Notes: generated by a model from the letters alone, not told the origin. A stretch of DNA of 64,000 nt from Micractinium sp. NFX-FRZ (GCA_029339195.1 JAPTJF010000081.1:106352-170351), one strand, 5' to 3'; positions 21,577-34,086 are shown, counted from the stretch's first letter. Made by a program: numbers and translations.

Positions 21577-22183
21577 AGCGTTGAGAATAATGCCGGAGGA
21601 GCGCCAGCGCTCAGAAAGTAAATGGGGCCTCCCGCCACAGCAGGGCCCAGCGCAGCGGCGCCGGCCAAGGCCCCATGGCAGGATTGTGCGCACGGTCTGG
21701 TAACCTGGTGCATGCTACATTGCCGAAGCATTTTAACTAACACTTTACCAAGTGGGGATAGCTTGGCAGTGTAGGGTGGGCGCCCGCACCTGTCCGACCG
21801 GAGGGTGGGAGCTGTGGGAGCTGTGGGGGTTGTGCGCTCGCTTGCACGGTTTTGATATGACATGGCTGGTTTGATGTCATTATCAAAAGGTATCTGAGTG
21901 CTCTGCAATTCACCAGGAGCGCATAGCAAGGCTTATGTTTCCCGGAGCTTCCGATTGCCGCACCCCGCGGGGCCCCGCGCCCCAGAATGCGGCCCTCCCG
22001 CTGCCAATGTAGCGGTCCGGTAGCACTCTTCAGCCAAACGGCTGCCACCCAGGTTTCACCCGCTGCGTCTGGCCCCGAGTTTCGAACTCAGCACAGCGGG
22101 AGGAACGAGAAGAAGCCTGTAGCCCACTGGGAGCTCCCACTGGCCACTCCGCTTCGAAGTCACCGCGTTCGAAGACTCCGGCT
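21577..22183. promoter_or_regulatory. Divergent promoter region between MYND and S1P-lyase genes
   Basis: This 607-bp gap lies between two divergent start codons. Its centre is unusually AT-rich and carries a long inverted repeat at 21850-21888. Confidence 0.5.
21850..21888. repeat. AT-rich inverted repeat in the divergent promoter
   Basis: TTTTGATATGACAT (21850-21863), a 10-bp spacer, and ATGTCATTATCAAAA (21874-21888) pair over 14 of 15 positions, with one bulged A. Both arms contain TGACAT/ATGTCA. Confidence 0.8.
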
Positions 22184-25100
22184 ATGCTCTCTGCGTTTCT
22201 CTCCAAGGCGGAAGGCATGCCCCAGCTTGCCGCAGGTGAGCAGCGACACTCGGCCGAGTTCCGGCACCGAGGACCATCCTTGGGGTCTGCAACGCCAAGC
22301 CGCCTGACATGCCTGCCCTATTCTCGTGCCCGACATTGCAGAGGCAGCTCGCACGGCCGGCCAGGCGCTGCAACCGCTGGCTGCTGTGGCGGCGCCGTAT
22401 GCCCGCCGCCTGCAGCCGCTGGCAACGGCGGCGCTAGCCGCGGCGGCGCCGCACATGCAGACTGCTGTGCGCTGGATGGACCAGCAGGCGGCAGCGCTGC
22501 AGCCCTGGCAGCTGGTGCTGCTGACGGCGGCGGTGACGCTGCTGGCGGCCCGCCTCCTTCGTGGCATGTGCGCAGCCATCAGGACCGTGCAGGACAAGGG
22601 TGCGCTCCCCGGGCGAACTGAGGGTGCTGCACAGTTGCACCTGTAGAAGAGAAGCTGTTGAAGCTGTGTTGCTTGCCTGCCTAGCCACCACAGCTGTATG
22701 CTGCCGCCATAGCCGTATGCTGCTGCCGCCCCGCCCTGGCCCGTGCCCCGGAACCTCAACCCGATGCGCCCACGTCCACGTCCTCGCCCCCTCGCCCCCT
22801 TGCTCCCCATGACCCGACACATTGCCCCGACCCGCCCTCCAGGCTGGCGCCAGCTGGTGGCTGGTTTCGTGCTGGACCTGCCGCTGGTGCGGGGCCGTGT
22901 GCGGCAGCAGCAGGCGGCGCTTGCCGCCCAGATCCGGGAGGACCTTAGGAAGAAAGCGGCGGCAGGTGGGTGCTGGCACCCACATACAGGACATTCTACC
23001 AATGCTGGGGGAAGGAGGAGGGGCAGGAGGGTTGGAGAGAAATGTGTGCTGGAGGGGAATGAGCACTCCAGCCACCTGTTGCGCTGCAAGTGACTGCGCC
23101 TCCCTGTTTAGCTGGCGTGGCCGCTGGTGGCGTCGGCCCACTGTGCGAATCCCTGTCTCGGCCGCCCCTGTCACCCCTGTCGCTCCCTGTACGCGCGCTG
23201 CCACACCTGCTGCAGCCGACGTGCCGCCCAGCCTGCGCCAGCTGCCCAAGACGGGCCTGGCCCCCAACGACGTGAAGCGGCAGCTGCAGTACAAGGAGAA
23301 GGAGGACATGCACTTCACAGACGGTGACAGCCGGGTCTCAGGTGAGGTTTCAGCTGTGGGTGCACTCTGGGGCACGGCAGATGCTTTCTCCATGTAGGAG
23401 TGCTGGGAGGCCGCGGCAGCAGCGGCACAGCGTGAACAGCTGCGGAGCTCAAGGCGCCATCAAACACCGGCCCCAACAGTTGCACCGCTGTCGAGACTGG
23501 CTGCTGCTGCCTGCCACGGCCTCCTCCGCCTGCCTGTGTGCCCCCGCCCCCGCCCCTCATCTCGGTTCCGCCTCTCCCATCAAACCAGCACACGTTGTAC
23601 ATGGCAGGGGTGGTGCACATGCAGCTCCCCAAACAAGTGCATACCCGCTGCCATCGCCCACCCCCATGCACCCTCCCCACCCCCTTGCCGTCCTCTGCCC
23701 CACCCAGGCACTGTGTACATGGCGGGGGCGGTGCACAAGCAGCTGCTGGCCGAGGCCTACGCCATGTTCTCCCTCACCAACCCCATGCACTCGGACGTCT
23801 TCCCCAGCGTCCGCAAGATGGAGGGGGAGGTGGTGGCCATGACGGCCGGCATGCTGGGCGGTGAGTGGGCTGGGTGGAGGGGCAACATGTGGGGTTGGCT
23901 GTGGGCTACGCGGGCGGTGCTGGGCTGCATTAAGCTGCAGGATGGGCAGCAGAGAGCAGGCTGTGCAGCGCTGTGGGTGGTGTCAGCTGCCCAGGGTGCT
24001 CCCGCTTTGGTGCCTGCCCACTATCCCTGCCCAAGTGCCTCAGAGTGTCGATTCTCACGTCCGTCTTGCCTTCCTCAACCCCCCCCAACTTTGATGTGCA
24101 GGCGGCCCGCAGGGCGACCCCGGCGTGTGCGGCAGCATGACCAGCGGTGGCACCGAGTCGATCCTCACCGCCGTCAAGGCGTCCCGTGACTACATGGCTG
24201 CCACCCGGGGCATCACCCAGCCTGAGATGGTGGTGGCGGTCAGCGCGCACGCCGCCTTCATCAAGGCTGCTGGTGAGGGCGGGGCGGGGTCAGGGGTGGG
24301 TGGGCGGGCAAGGCAGGTCAGCACGGACGCAGTTGACGGCGGGCAGACGGGCCGGCAAGTCGCAGTGTTGAGCCATCATGTTCCCAGCTGGCATTCCCTT
24401 GTTTCCCAATTGCTGAAAAAGAAATCATGCAGACCCCTGGACACCATGCAGAGCACTTTAGGGCGCCTGCCGGCGAGCCCCGAGCTCCGGCTGCATGACA
24501 TGCCTTTCCACTCAACAACACGAACTCTCCAATGCCCTCTTGAGTGCAGAGTACTTCAAAATCCGCATCATCCGCCTGCCGGTGGGGCCCGACTACCGAC
24601 TGTCGGCAGCCGCCGTGCGCCGCGCCCTCTCCCCGCGCACCGTCCTCGTCGTCGCCTCGGCGCCCGGCTTCCCGCACGGCGTGATGGACCATGTGGAGGC
24701 CATTGCACAGGTGGGTGAGGCGGGGTGCCTTTCGAAGCAACGAAGGTGGGGTGGGGTGCCTTTTAACGCAACGAAGGTGGGGCGAGGTGCTTTTCAACAG
24801 CAGCGAAGGTCGGGGTGGGGAGTTACAGAGGTGGGGAGCGGAAAAGCTGGTGGACCCTATGGAGTACAGTGCACCAGCAGAGGAGTTAGTTATAAAGGTG
24901 ATGGGTGGGCAGCTGGGGAGGTGCAGGGGGAGGAGCCGTGTTGGTGGGGCGTGGCTTGTCACGTTGGGGCGCGGTCCAGTTGGGGAAGGGCAGGGCTGTC
25001 CGTTTACGAGACGCCAGGCAGCAGGAGGAGGGCAGCAGGGGGTGCAGAGGAGATCGCCAGGAGGTGAGAGGCGGCAACCCCTCTATGCATTTCATGTGAG

Positions 25101-27811
25101 CAGTCCCACGCTCACTGCCCTGCCCCGTCCCTGCTCTCGGCGGCCTCCCGCTGCACGACGGACTGCTGAGTGCTCACTTTCTGGGTCTGCCCACCTGCCT
25201 GCCCCCTGTGCAGGTGACGCGCCGGCGCGGCGTGCCGCTGCACGTGGACTGCTGCCTGGGCGGCTTTGTGCTGCCGTTTGCCGCCAAGCTGGGCCACCGG
25301 GTGCCGCGCTTCGACTTCTCCGTCCCGGGCGTCACCAGCATGAGTGTGGACACACACAAGGTGGGGCTGGGTGCACAGGCAGCTGTCAGGAGGGGGCGGT
25401 CAGGGGAGGGCAAGGGGAGGGCAAGGGGAGGGCAAGGTGCAGGTGCAGGCAGGTGCAGGTGGCACTTCCTGGGCTGGACCGGCTGCCTGCGGGCAGCATG
25501 CTTGAGATGAGGCAAGTGCCGGCCTTCCCCGCCTGCTTCCCTGCCCTCCCCGCCAACCTCCCTCCCTCCCACCCTCGCTGCGCCCGCAGTTTGGCCAGGC
25601 GCACAAGGGCACCAGCGTGGTGCTGTACCGCAGCAGCGACATCAGGTGGGTGGGGCAGTACTGGTATGGTAGTGCTGGCCCAGCAGGGGTGTCAGGTGTG
25701 GACTGATGTTGACCCAAAGTGGCAGTGTGAGTGAGGTGGATGCACCCGGGCGGGGGGCGGGTTTGCACTAACCTCTGCGCCACCTGTTCCTGCCCACCCA
25801 CCGCCTACCGCCCGCCCACCGGCCCGCTCTGCCCGCCAGCACTGTCTGCCCACCCACCCACGCTGCCCACCCCTCTCGTCTTCCCCGCCGCAGGCAGCAC
25901 CAGTACACCTCCATCACCGACTGGACGGGCGGCCTCTACATCAGCCCCGGCTTTGCGGGCAGCCGCTCCGGGGCGCTGATTGCCACCGCCTGGGCATCCA
26001 TGGTGCACCTGGGGGAGGAGGGGTACCTGCGGGCCACGGGTGGGTGGGCTGGGGGGTGTTGGGAGGTGCTGGGGGTTGGGCACACACAGAAGGGGACCCT
26101 GCGGGCCACAGGTGGGTGGGCTGGGAGGTGTTGGGAGCTGTTGGCCTGGGGGCACCTGGGGGAGGAGGGGTACCTGCGGGCCACGGGTGGGTGGGCTGGG
26201 GGGTGTTGGGGGGCACCTGGGGAGGGAGCAGTATGTGCAGGCTTCAGGTGGGTGGGCTGGGAGGGGCTGGGAGTTGGGCACAAGTGAGATGTGTGCTCTG
26301 GCTGTTCCAGAATGGTGCTGGCATGTTGGGATGTCTTAGGTATGGGGCTGGGTGCACTGGGAGTTGTTTGGACCGCGACGGCCGGCAATGCGTAGGGCGG
26401 TGCAATGCTGCTTGCATCCCTCTGGCTACCCTCTTCCATTTGGTCCCTTTCAGCAAACACTGCCCCTGTTGCACCCGGTGCTGCTGCAGAGGCGATGATG
26501 AAGGCGGCGCAGCTGTTCATCCAGGGGGTGAAGGGCATCGAGGGGATTGAGGTGATGGGGGAGCCGGAGATGACGGTGGTGGCATTCAAGGCCAGTCGTA
26601 GGTGAGGCGGTTGTGGTGCAGCCGGGCGGCCAGCAGGGACGTTTGCGTGTGTGTTAGCGCGGCGGGGGAGCGTGGGACAACAATGGGTGACGGTGGGTGC
26701 GTTTACGAGTCATCCGCAGTTGCGAGTGCCTGCAGACATGCATGCCTGGGCTGCGCGCCAGCCAGACGAGGCGCGGGCAGCGGGGCTGGGGTTGCGAGTG
26801 CAGGGGGGGCGTGCATGTTGCAGTAATGCCAGTGCCTTCAGCCTCCATTATGTTCAGCATTCGTTGCCCTCCCATCTTACCACACCCTTCCCCACTCGCC
26901 TGCCCGCCCCCCCTCCCTCCCTCCAGGGGCCTGGACATCTACAAGGTCAGCGAGCTGCTGTCCAAGCGCGGGTGGCACCTGAACGCGCTGCAGCACCCCG
27001 CCGCGCTGCACATCTGCCTCACCGCTGCCCACTCACCCGCCATTGTGGAGCTGCTGCTGCGGGACCTGCGCGAGGCGGTGGCCGAGGCGCTCAAGGTGGG
27101 GAGGGGCCTGGGTAGTTGTTTGGGGTTTGGGTTGCCCGGCAGGGCTGGCAGGGACGCATGCAGGCGGGCGGGCAGGCAGGCAGGCAGGCTCATGTTGAGG
27201 CAGCAGTGGAATGTGGGTGTGCAAGACGCGTGGCTCCAGCCTCTTGCCCAGCCTGTGCCTGCCACGCTTTCTCTCTCCTCTGCCCACACGACTTCCTGCT
27301 TCCCATCGTGTGCAGGACCCCAAGGCTGGCGGGGACGGCATGGCCCCTCTGTATGGCATGGCAGCCACCGTGCCCGACCGCCGCATCGTCTCTCAGTTCC
27401 TCACCGCCTACCAGGTGTGTGTGTGTGTCCTGTGGGGCAGCCTGTGCAGGCAGGGCGGGGCGGGGCAGCAGCAGTTGTCCTCGGCCGGGCGCAGCGGTGC
27501 AGCTCGTCACCTGCTTCCAGGCTGGCGGAAATGCAGTGACAGCAGCGGCTGGGCCGGCTGGAGGCCACGGCAGTCAGTCTGGCTGTGCAGTTTGGCCCCC
27601 TCACATGCACGTTGCTCTCACCCTGCCCCCTCAAAGCCAAGCGCTGCCCTTGTGATGCTGCAAGGCTGCCTGGCCTCCCCCGCTGCCTGGGTCCTTCCTT
27701 TTGTTGCAATGAACCTCCCACAGTCCTGCTTGTACTGCTTAAAACACCCTCCCCCTCCTGCTGCGCACGCTGTGTCATCCTGTGCAGGACGCCCTGCTCG
27801 AGGCGATGTGA
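22184..27811 (+). CDS. SPL: Sphingosine-1-phosphate lyase
   Basis: Fourteen exons (22184-22235, 22342-22599, 22843-22965, 23216-23341, 23708-23860, 24102-24272, 24550-24710, 25214-25360, 25590-25645, 25894-26039, 26490-26601, 26927-27095, 27316-27414, 27788-27811) join in phase into 598 residues, the usual family length. The enzyme is an ER-membrane, PLP-dependent lyase that splits sphingoid-base phosphates into a long-chain aldehyde and phosphoethanolamine, the exit step of sphingolipid breakdown. An N-terminal membrane segment (about 78-92, [18 protein letters not shown]) is followed by the group II decarboxylase fold: [20 protein letters not shown], and SVDTHK with the PLP lysine at about 397, immediately before an intron, then GQAHKG. 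Exon 4's acceptor was chosen because the earlier AG at 23112 breaks the frame. Decayed copies flank exons 5 and 10. The last exon is 24 nt. Confidence 0.95.
23587..23645 (+). repeat. Decayed copy of the 5' end of S1P-lyase exon 5
   Basis: TTGTACATGGCAGGGGTGGT followed by GCACATGCAGCTCC copies the exon 5 start (TGTACATGGCGGGGGCGGTG, 23714), about 119 bp upstream, with an AG just before it. Confidence 0.85.
24711..24830 (+). repeat. Tandem repeat directly after S1P-lyase exon 7 donor
   Basis: A unit of about 40 bp, GGGGTGCCTTTCGAAGCAAC followed by GAAGGTGG, is repeated three times with divergence (24726, 24760, 24793). The first unit starts within the donor region. Confidence 0.75.
26007..26275 (+). 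repeat. Tandem copies of the S1P-lyase exon 10 end with donor
   Basis: The true exon end (CACCTGGGGGAGGAGGGGTA then CCTGCGGGCCACGG and GTGGGTGG) at 26007-26047 recurs in nearly identical form, over about 58 bp, at 26152-26192. Shorter versions lie near 26103 and 26240. GT-containing ends are at 26040, about 26111, about 26185 and about 26247. Confidence 0.9.
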
Positions 27812-28659
27812 TGCAACCAAGGCGGCAGCATGCTGCAGCACAAGGTGCAGATGCTGCACCGTTGCACACCAGGCAGCAGATGGGGTGAGCGCTCGGCGCA
27901 GCGTTAGAAGCACGCGTGCCGCAGGCGCAAGCAAGCAAGCCAGGGCAGCTGATCTTCAAGAAACGTGTTTGGACGCCTTGCCCTGGGGAGCCTGAGCAGG
28001 TAGGCAGCTAGGCAGGCTGGTAGCCACTTTGCGGTCATCTTACCGACGTCAGATCACAAGACATTACATGCCAGCCCAATGCAACAGGACATTGCCATCC
28101 TCATCCCAGCCAGTCCCACTCTGGAACACCTTTTGCCTGAACAGTGTTGCCTGCCCTCATGCAGTGTACCATTGTGACATGCCGCACTAGCCCTAGTCAG
28201 CGTTGAAAGTAGTGGCAACCAATGCACGGGGCAGAGATGCAGCATTGGGCAGACCGCCTTGCAGTGGCAAAGACGGGCCCCCGGGGGCCCTGGTGCTCGC
28301 AGAGCTTCCGGCTGAGCATTGTCCGAAACAAAGTCCATCCCCACTCGCACTGGCTGCACAACCTGCCCTTACAGGCGCCCGCGCCCGGGTTTGTCATATA
28401 ATGGTTGGACCATTGACAAAGCTAAAGGTTGGTGGCGGGCACCGCACGTGCAGTGTGCATCCCCCGGCCGGCTGGGGCAGGGTCAGAGCCTGCTGGTGCC
28501 CTGTACTGCACATCTGCCAGCAGCCGAAAGCCTGCATCCTGCCTTGGCATGCAGTTGTGTGCATTGCTCACATCAAAGAGTACAGCCAGGCTGAGGTAGT
28601 GGTTACAACACATCCTTCAACGCTCAACAAGCAAGCGTCTGCAAGCGATGCGGGGCGGC
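27812..28659. other. Convergent intergenic region (S1P lyase / SWC2 3' ends)
   Basis: This is 3' UTR sequence for two converging genes. No exon, RNA gene or repeat is recognised. Confidence 0.5.
28603..28607 (-). terminator. Putative TGTAA poly(A) signal for SWC2
   Basis: TGTAA on the minus strand, 53 nt after the SWC2 stop, in an ideal position. Confidence 0.65.
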
Positions 28660-31600
28660 CTATGTGATGCCCCCCGCTGCCGGGGGCAGGCTGAATGCCA
28701 GTGCCGCCTGCTGCTGCTGCTGCTGCGGGAGGGGAAAGAGCCCTGGCGCCTGCAGCTCTCCAGGCAGCCCCATCGGCTGCTGCCCCTGCTGCAGCAGCAG
28801 CTCAGGTTGGTACAACGCCTGCGACTGCTGCACCTGCACAAACTGCTGCAGCGGCAGCGGCGATGGATCCGCCCCCGCCTGCTGGTGCCGCGTGCTGTAC
28901 CGTGGCGCGGACAGCTGCCCTGCCGCCCCCGCCGCCCCCGCCGCGCTGCCCCACTGCTGCTGCCCTGCCGCTGCCACGAACTGCTGCCCTCCCGCCCCTG
29001 CAAACTGTTGCTGCACGCCCAGCAGCCCCGCCTCCTTCCGCCGCTTCAGCTCCTGATAAGCTTCCAGGCTGGCATATGGCAGGCCGGTGCCGGGGTCGCG
29101 GTACCGCGCCGGCTGCCCAGTAATGATGCACGCGTGGCGGGGCGCGGGCGGCGGGGCCACCCGCTGGCGCAGTTCGTCAGGCATGGCCATGTTGCGCACT
29201 TCCAGCGTGCTCTGCACAGCAAACGGAAGGGGTTGAGTTTGCTTGGCTGAAGGAGCCAGCACTGCAGGGCAGCAGCGCGCCCGCTGGGCCCTCTCCGCCT
29301 GCACTCTGGGCACCCGCTAGTGTCCAACCCTACTCGCACAATCCGCCGCATTATGACAGGCAAACAACTGTTGCATACTTGCGGTTTGCTGTGCGCAACT
29401 CATGGTGGATGTGCTGCGCGCCTTGAGTGCCAACACACACGAGCACTTGCTGGTGCGCACCAACACTTGCAGGGAAATGCCCCTGGCCCGCCTCCTAACC
29501 ACGACTCACCACTTCGGTGTCCCCCACGCGCCGCGACTTCCACCGCACCATGGGCCCCGCGTACCGCCGCTTCACAACGTTGGCCTTCTTCTTTGCCTCC
29601 TCCTCAATCAGCACCAGCAGCTGCAGAGGGGAGGACGATTCACAGCGGATTGCAGTTGTCAGCAGGCAGTGGAGCAGGAGGCAGCCGGATTGCAACCGGT
29701 CGGTCGGCAGGCAGTGTCACAACCACCATACAAGCCACAGCGGCAGGCTGCCCAACACCCTCACTCCGCCAGCCAAGGCCCCAAACCTCCCATCCCTTAG
29801 CCAGCCGCTGAAGCGTCCCAAACTCTTCAGACCAGCACCCCAGCCCACCTCCAGGCTCTTCCTGTTCTCAATCTCCGTCTTGGCAGCCTCGGCCAGCAGC
29901 TCCGCTTGGGTGAGCGGGCGGTAGTTGCTGCTGCGAGGGGCGGCGCGCCGCGGCTTGAACTGCGGGCAGCGGGGGCAGCACGTGGTGCGGGGGCAGGGGA
30001 GGGGCGCGCGTGAGGGCAGCACGCAGGGAACATTGGGGCAGGGGGGCAGCGGCTGCTCACCCGCTCACTGCTGGCGACCATCCTGCCCTTTGCACCCCCA
30101 ATCTACACCCGCTGGCCGCGCACCCTCCGCTCCAACCCACTGCCTCGCGCCTCTCATGCCCCCCACATTCCTCCCGCGCCCTTTCCCTTCACTTTGACCA
30201 CAGCTCCGCACCGCCATCCTCCGGCACACGTACGCAACTTGCATACGTATGTAGTGCAGCACAGGTGCCCCCCCCCCACCTTCTCCGCCATCTTCCGCTC
30301 CATCTCTGCTTCCTCCACCTTCTGCCGCGTCGACTCCCGCACCGTGCGCCGCCCCACGCTGAAGTCCTCCGGCCCAATGCTGCCCTTGCGCTTGCGCGAC
30401 GCGCCCGCCCCAGTGGAGGGGCCCGCACCGCCGACGCCCGCCGCCCCCTCCCCCTCCTCCTCTTTCTTCACACGCGGCCGCGGCAGCGGCGGCTTCTTGT
30501 AGCCAGGAGGCTTCAGAGTCTTCTTCTTCTTCTCCTTGGCGGCTGCCTCCTTCTCCGCCTCTGCTGCCTCCTCATCATCATTCACATCATCCTCCTGCAG
30601 ACGATGTTGTGGGTGTTGAGGGGTTGGCGTTGGCGTTGCGGCGGCACAGGGTGTGGGCCACGGCGGTGCGGATAGCACACCGAGCGGGGCAATACGAGGC
30701 GCCCCAGGGAAGTGCGCCAGGCAGCGGTCGGGGAACGGAGGGACAAAGCAGTGAGATGGAGAGTTGCTTCTGGGGCCGGCAGCAGCAGCGGCGGCGGGGC
30801 AGCAGCACACCACCCTTCTCGTGGACGCCAATCAAATCATCATTGTAACGTCTTGATTTGAGCAGGGCCCCGTCTCCAACAGCCCAACTGCCTGCTGGTC
30901 CGTAACCCCCACAGCCGCCCCCTCCTTCTTACCGACTCGTTGAAGTCTGCATCGAAGCGGTCCTCGGGTTCCGACTCTGTTTCATACCGCACATCATTCT
31001 CCTCCTCGGCAAAGAACTCCTGGTTCTGCACAGCGGGCAGGGCAGGCGCAGCAGGCAGGGCAGGCTTGAGCGACGGGGGGGGCAATCATGCAGGTTGCCT
31101 GCTGCACACCGCTCTCCAATCACAAGGAGCTCCTGGGTCTGCAGTTGGAGCGAGGGCACCACCAAAAGGCAGGGTTGCTTCACACAAAGGAAGCCGCGTA
31201 CACGTGCTTGCAGCAGGCTGGAGACAGGGAGGCACGGGGCCAGGCGACGCAAATGCCTGCCCTGCCCTACCCCGCCCTGGCCCTCGCTCCGGCTCACCCA
31301 GAACTCTTCATCTCCTTCTACAGCCTGCACGGCGCCCATGCGTGCGCCACGGGTGGTGCGCTGCGGCAGCGCCCGCGGCGGCGGCGCGACAAATGGCTTC
31401 TTCTTCGTGGCAGGGGTGCGCCGCCGCTGCCGCGCCGACGGCGACCCGTCGCTGTCCTCATCCTCCTCATCGCTGCCCTCGCCCTCGTCATCCTCATCAT
31501 CGCTGCCGCCCTCCTCCGCGCTGCTGCCCCGCTCCTCCTCCTGCGGCAGGCACGCGGGGTGGGGTTCAGGCGCTCGGGGCTTGGCACGCTCCAGCAGCAT

Positions 31601-31692
31601 GCAGTGATGCTGATGTCAGAATGACGCACCTCGTCCGATGCAACCGCTTCCTCCTCGTCGCTCGGCAGCTGGTCTTCCTCTTCCGAGCTCAT
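28660..31692 (-). CDS. SWC2: SWC2/YL1 (VPS72), SWR1 complex subunit
   Basis: Seven exons (31692-31630, 31540-31298, 31025-30933, 30594-30280, 29959-29849, 29620-29510, 29211-28660), all in phase 0, give 495 residues. YL1/SWC2 is the H2A.Z-binding chaperone subunit of the SWR1/SRCAP remodeller that loads H2A.Z into nucleosomes. The N terminus is very acidic (DEDDEGEGSDEEDEDSD), followed by the YL1 core (RTTRGARM, NQEFFAEEENDVRY, SEPEDRFDADFNE), a basic KKKKTLKPPGYKKP stretch, RRTVRESTR, and WKSRR. The C-terminal YL1_C domain lies at about 337-366 (ACIITGQPARYRDPGTGLPY), followed by a Gln/Ala/Leu-rich tail not found in animals. All introns in phase 0 is notable. The gene diverges from GNB1L over 250 bp. 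Confidence 0.93.
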
Positions 31693-31942
31693 CGTGCCGC
31701 TGCACTGCCTTCGGCACTAGAGGAGCAAACGCTGATCAGCTTGGGATGGTGAACGGCTGCTGGGACGCTGTTTCACGTCCCAAGTGCCACCTGTCAATTG
31801 GCGCTCCATGCGCACGCGTTTGAGCATTTGCGCTCCGTTCACTTAATTCATGCGGCTCTGGCAGACTGTCATATGTTATCTGCTGCTCTAGAAACCGCAT
31901 CGCTCACACGACCTGCTGATCGCTACAGAGGAGCCTGAAGCG
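31693..31942. promoter_or_regulatory. Short divergent promoter between SWC2 and GNB1L genes
   Basis: Only 250 bp separate the two start codons, so 5' UTRs and promoters must overlap. TTTGAGCATTTGCGCTCC and an AT-rich CATATGTTATC are visible, but no known element is certain. Confidence 0.5.
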
Positions 31943-34037
31943 ATGCCAGCGGGCGTGCCTCAGCCCCAGGCCGTTCTGCGGGGGCACAGGGGCGAGGTGC
32001 AAGCCTTGGACTTTGATTGCGCTGAGCGCTGCTTGGTCTCTGGGTGCGCGCCCGCCTGCCCACCCGCCCGCCCGCCCACCCGACGCCTTTGCTCCTGCTC
32101 CTGTGCCTCAGCGGGCTACGTTTTGGTTGATTTGCACCCTCCCATCTTGTTTGAATGCTTGTTCCTGACAGGGACTCACTGGGTGAGGTGCGCGTGTGGG
32201 ACCTAGCTGACCTGCGCCCCGCCGCCGTGCGCCGGCTGCACCCGCTATCGGGCGGCATCCTCTCCCTGCGTCTCTTCGGCTCAGCCGGCGTGCAGCTGCT
32301 GGGCACACAGGGCCGGGATGGCACCACGTTGTTGTGGGCCTGCACCGGCGATGAACTGCAGCTGTCAGAGTGAGCGCGCCTGCCTGCCTGCCTTGCGGGT
32401 GGGTGGCAGTGCTGCCCCCAATTAATGTTCCACATTGGCCGCTGTTGTGGTTTCTGAGACAGCGCCTGAGCGCATGGACCTCTAATCTGTCTCTCTGCTC
32501 TCCGTTATCCCATACAATGACGGCGCTGGCCCGCTAGAGCCGACTGGCACATGCCTTGCCGCTGCATAACGATGCCCTCCCCTGCGCTCCCATGCTCCTG
32601 GACCCTGCAGCCAGCCAGCGCGCGGCTTCATCCGTGACAGCTACAGCTTCTGCCGCTTTGACGTCCTAGCTGGCGGGCTGCCTGCAAGCGCTGAGCAGCA
32701 GGCTGGCAAGTGCGGTGGCGGCAGCAGCCAGGCTGCAGCACAACATAGCGGGCAGCAGCAGCAGGAGGAGCAGTTGGCACAGGCGTTTGTGGCAGCAGTG
32801 CTGGCAGATGAAGAGACCGCCCCTGCTGCCGCCGCTGGCACTGCACCAGGGGAGGCAGATGCACTCACTCAGCAGCAACAGCAGCATGCACCAGGCCCCG
32901 GCACAGGCAGCACACAACCCAGCCCTCAGCAAGCAGCCCCACTGCCAGCGACGGACGAGCGAGAGGCCGCCGTTGCGGGCGATGCCAGCGCCGCCGGCAG
33001 CACGGCTCCCAGCGCGGCTGCTGTGGGTGCTGCCATCTGGGCGCTGCACCCGTGCGCCCAGGCCAGCTGTGCACAGCCGCCTGCGCTGCTGGCCATCCCA
33101 GGCTGTGACGAGCGCACGGCAGAGGTGGTCTGCGCGGCCTGCGGGCAGCAGGTGGCAGAGTTCCGGGAGGCGGAAGCTGGCAGGAAGCTGGGCATGCTGA
33201 TGACGGTGCAGCTGTACTGCTGCGCCGTGCCAGCCGCGCCCGCTGCAGCGCCAGCGTCAGCAACACCAGCAGCAGGCGGCTCTCCCACCACAGCTGCTGC
33301 ATCACCGGTGCAGCCACCGCCAGCAGCCCAGCCGCCTCTCCTGGCCAGGATCTGGCTGGCAGCTGGTTACGAGGATGGCAGCGTGGCGGTGTGGGAGGTG
33401 GGTGCTGCGCCGGGGGCGCCGCCGCTGGCGGTGCGCCAGCTGTGCAGCGAGCCAGTCATGGCGCTTGCTGTCGACAGCTCAGCTGCCGGCGGGGTGTGCG
33501 GCTCAGCAGAAGAGCAGGTGGTGGTGTTTAAAATTGACTACGCTGCCCGCCGCATCAGCGTGCGGCATAGAGTGGAGCTGCCAGCCAAGAGCGGGGCGCA
33601 GCCCCCTGGCAAGGCGGGGGTGGGTGATGTGGCGGTGCGACCTGACCGCCGCCTGCTGGCGACTGCTGGCTGGGATGGACGGGTCAGGCTGTACAAGTAC
33701 CGCAGCGGCCGCCCGCTGGCGGTTCTCAAGGTGGGTGGCGTGGAGGCTGGGTGCTTGGCTGGGCGGCTTCAGGGAGCACACGTGTGTATGCTGTTAGGCA
33801 TGGTGGTGTCAAGGCCATGGCTGGCGGCAGGAGCGTGCAGCACCCACCTGGCCCAGCACCCACACGCCCTGCTGGTGTGCATTCCCCCTGCAGTACCACT
33901 CCTCTCCTGTCGCCGGGCTTCGCTTCGCGCCACGCAGCATGCTGCTGGCCACGGCAGCGCGCGATGGCACGGTTGCGCTGTGGCCGCTGTACCAGCCAGC
34001 AGAGGCGTGGGACGCGGCAGAGCGGCGGCAGCGGTGA
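31943..34037 (+). CDS. DSE1: GNB1L/DSE1-like WD40 protein
   Basis: Exons 31943-32043, 32172-32369, 32611-33730 and 33894-34037 join in phase into 520 residues. WD40 blades are visible: RGHRGEVQALDFD and SLGEVRVWDL at the N terminus, GRDGTTLLW, AAGYEDGSVAVWEV, then DVAVRPDRRLLATAGWDGRV, and RDGTVALWPLY at the C terminus. The final two blades closely follow plant DSE1 and animal GNB1L (RPD..-ATAGWD-RV.Y..R). Those proteins are linked to TTT-dependent stability of PIKK kinases and, in Arabidopsis, to plasmodesmal size exclusion; the algal role is unknown. Exon 3 contains an Ala/Gln/Pro-rich insertion of about 170 residues between blades that is probably disordered. Confidence 0.85.
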
Positions 34038-34081
34038 AGCGCCAGCGAACCCTGATTGATGGTGCTGGCCTGCATCTCGCT

Positions 34082-34086
34082 TGTAA
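34082..34086 (+). terminator. Putative TGTAA poly(A) signal for GNB1L gene
   Basis: TGTAA, 45 nt after the stop codon, and only 70 bp before the next gene's first in-frame ATG. Confidence 0.65.

Noticed and set aside
23112..23215. Earlier acceptor (AG at 23112) for S1P-lyase exon 4
   Set aside because: Reading from there puts the conserved [11 protein letters not shown] text out of frame; the acceptor at 23215 fits phase 1.
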